From an uncultured Oligoflexia bacterium (lineage in GTDB: Bacteria > Bdellovibrionota > Bacteriovoracia > Bacteriovoracales > Bacteriovoracaceae): a stretch of DNA of 64,000 bases. The first letter of the stretch is position 1. The number at the start of each line of letters is the position of its first letter. The position numbers and the translations under genes are program-made. The DNA lies in the NCBI GenBank assembly GCA_950061135.1, contig CATLVU010000001.1, positions 16,049 through 80,048 on the forward strand, read 5' to 3'. Positions 62,255 to 64,000 of this stretch are shown here, in pieces. The notes beneath the pieces are model-generated. The model searched no databases. It was not told where the DNA came from and saw nothing but the letters and a program-made list of their open reading frames with translations.

Positions 62255-62833
62255 ATGAAAGAAATTTTTTTTATATGTCTTTTATTTTCTATGTCATTTA
62301 GTTCTTACAGTTCAATTATTGGTTTTTTCCATCCTCATAATGAAGTACGGAAGTGCTCAACAGAGAAGTCTAGTTTTTTGGCCAAAATGCGCGAAGACGT
62401 TGTTCAGGAGATAAATGTCATTCAAAAAAAGCTATTACAAGAGGCAAGGCTTTTTCAATCTGAACTCTCAACCAAGCAAAGAATAAAATTAGTATTCTCT
62501 CGCTGGGTCCTTGCTTGTGCAAAAAGAAGAGCAGCTTATATCAAGCATCAGTGCTATACCGACGATGATTATGTTGCAAAGACAACATTTCTTGTGGGCA
62601 ATACAGTTATGTTCTCTGATTTGTACTTTAAAGAAAGTTACCGCTACGGTTCGCTTCATAGTACGGCAGTTTACCTACATGAACTTGCGCACTTATGTGG
62701 AACTTTTGATAGCTTAGATTTTGAGAGCAATAACCCCCCTAGAGACTCTTTTGTGATAGGGTGGGAGAGTAATGCTGAAACATATGAGTATTGGGTGAAG
62801 TACGGGTTTTGTATCCCTGAAATTAACTGCTAA
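62255..62833 (+). CDS. Secreted zincin-like putative metalloprotease
   Basis: Signal-like N-terminus; VYLHELAHLCGT and downstream GWESNAETYEYW. Confidence 0.6.
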   Translation: MKEIFFICLLFSMSFSSYSSIIGFFHPHNEVRKCSTEKSSFLAKMREDVVQEINVIQKKLLQEARLFQSELSTKQRIKLVFSRWVLACAKRRAAYIKHQCYTDDDYVAKTTFLVGNTVMFSDLYFKESYRYGSLHSTAVYLHELAHLCGTFDSLDFESNNPPRDSFVIGWESNAETYEYWVKYGFCIPEINC

Positions 62834-62901
62834 TTTGTAATACTTTCACTTTTTGTCATGGCGCCCCATGCTTAAAGATTTAAAGTATTTATATTTGCTG
62901 A

Positions 62902-63900
62902 ATGAAAAAATTAATCTTTATTATCACTAGTTTTTTGACCATTAATACTTATGCAGAACAAATCAATATTTGGCCTCATATTTTTATCTCAAAGTCAGCT
63001 GACTTAGATCAAATAGATGAGATCTTAAGTACTACCCGCGACGAGGTACGAAGTCGTTTGATTGATGATGTTGAACGTCTTGTTCAATATGGAGAGCCAG
63101 CAGAAGTCGCAGCAGCAGTTGTTGCTGAATTTGATTCTTATTATCAAAGGCATAGAAATCAAGCTTTCTCTGGACTTGGAAAGCATCTTGGGAACTCCTT
63201 AATCTCAACCTTAGATCAAGCACACAGAAGTTTTGATATTAAAAATCGAAAACTATATTTTATGTCGAAGTCAAATGCTAGCAGTTTGTTAATGCAAGTG
63301 AATAGAAGAGTAAACATAGAGTCTGCGAATAATTATGATGTTATTTTATATGGAAACTATGCAGTCCATGGCAATAATCGCTACGGCCAGGCCATAATTA
63401 CTTTAATTGTTCATGGATTTAATAAAAAAACAGGAATTATAAATAGTTTCAAAGCGAGTGGATTAATTAGTTCAGTTTCACAGAGCATTATTACCCAAAT
63501 GTTTGATGTTTATTATAGGGAAAAGCTTCCTGTTGTAGTCCCAGGAGAGGGAGTAAGGGTTGTTTATCACGATTTTAATTCTCACTTAGGACGCAAAAGT
63601 GCAGAAAGAAAATGCCGTCAATTTAGAGGAAGACTGCTTAAAAGAGAAGAGATGGAGGCTGTAGAGTTAATCGGTTCTTATAATGGGGTTTTAAATTTAA
63701 AAAGGCCGGCAATTTATTATTTATATTCACAAAGATTAGATGATACTTATGGCCTAAACTATCAGTATGATCGTCTTAAGCTTGGAAACCATTTTTTAAG
63801 TGCAAGGAATCCACAAGAGCTTAATCAACTAATTCAAAATAATGTTTATTCCTTAGCTCATAATGCACCAAGAGCAGTTGTTTGTGTCCAAGAAATCTAG
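62902..63900 (+). CDS. Secreted hypothetical protein
   Basis: Signal peptide MKKLIFIITSFLTINTYA; long uninterrupted ORF. Confidence 0.55.
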   Translation: MKKLIFIITSFLTINTYAEQINIWPHIFISKSADLDQIDEILSTTRDEVRSRLIDDVERLVQYGEPAEVAAAVVAEFDSYYQRHRNQAFSGLGKHLGNSLISTLDQAHRSFDIKNRKLYFMSKSNASSLLMQVNRRVNIESANNYDVILYGNYAVHGNNRYGQAIITLIVHGFNKKTGIINSFKASGLISSVSQSIITQMFDVYYREKLPVVVPGEGVRVVYHDFNSHLGRKSAERKCRQFRGRLLKREEMEAVELIGSYNGVLNLKRPAIYYLYSQRLDDTYGLNYQYDRLKLGNHFLSARNPQELNQLIQNNVYSLAHNAPRAVVCVQEI

Positions 63901-64000
63901 ATATAAAGAACAATTAGAAGAAGCGATTCCACTTGTTAGGCAAATGGATATTAGTGTCGCAGATGTAAGTACAGAAAAGACGTCGATTGATGCTCCCTTA
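63884..64000 (+). CDS. Partial CDS, possible YiiD-C-type thioesterase (truncated by window end)
   Basis: GTG start gives VSKKSRYKEQLEEAIPLVRQMDISVADVSTEKTSIDAPL, overlapping the upstream stop. Confidence 0.4.
   Translation, partial: MSKKSRYKEQLEEAIPLVRQMDISVADVSTEKTSIDAPL

Overview
AT-rich, gene-dense bacterial chromosome segment with about 65 supported CDSs. Gene content resembles Bacteriovorax/Bdellovibrio-type bacteria, but that is inferred from protein style only. Core or housekeeping genes: Dpp/Opp-type ABC permeases, HtrA protease, phosphatidylserine decarboxylase, ssb, secG-tpiA-pgk-gap, TatD, RluD-like, MinD-like, class Ia RNR, acs, leuS, tldD/pmbA. I saw no rRNA, tRNA, CRISPR array, transposase or prophage. 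Main points for follow-up: (1) an orphan sigma-54 response regulator flanked by two GG-N10-GC promoter elements that would drive uncharacterised secreted/lipoprotein genes (5.0-9.2 kb); (2) a GC-rich pseudoknot-capable element followed by a strong terminator-like hairpin in an intergenic region (~16.13-16.27 kb), a candidate sRNA or riboswitch/attenuator; (3) arsM next to a radical SAM gene and a TIGR04283-like glycosyltransferase (34.4-37.1 kb), a candidate organoarsenical pathway; (4) a strikingly eukaryote-like NrdA/NrdB pair; (5) a charge-segregated Lys-rich repeat protein; (6) repeated tail-to-tail gene pairs with 4-6 bp overlapping stop codons. No searches or folding programs were run; family calls come from motif reading of the translations.
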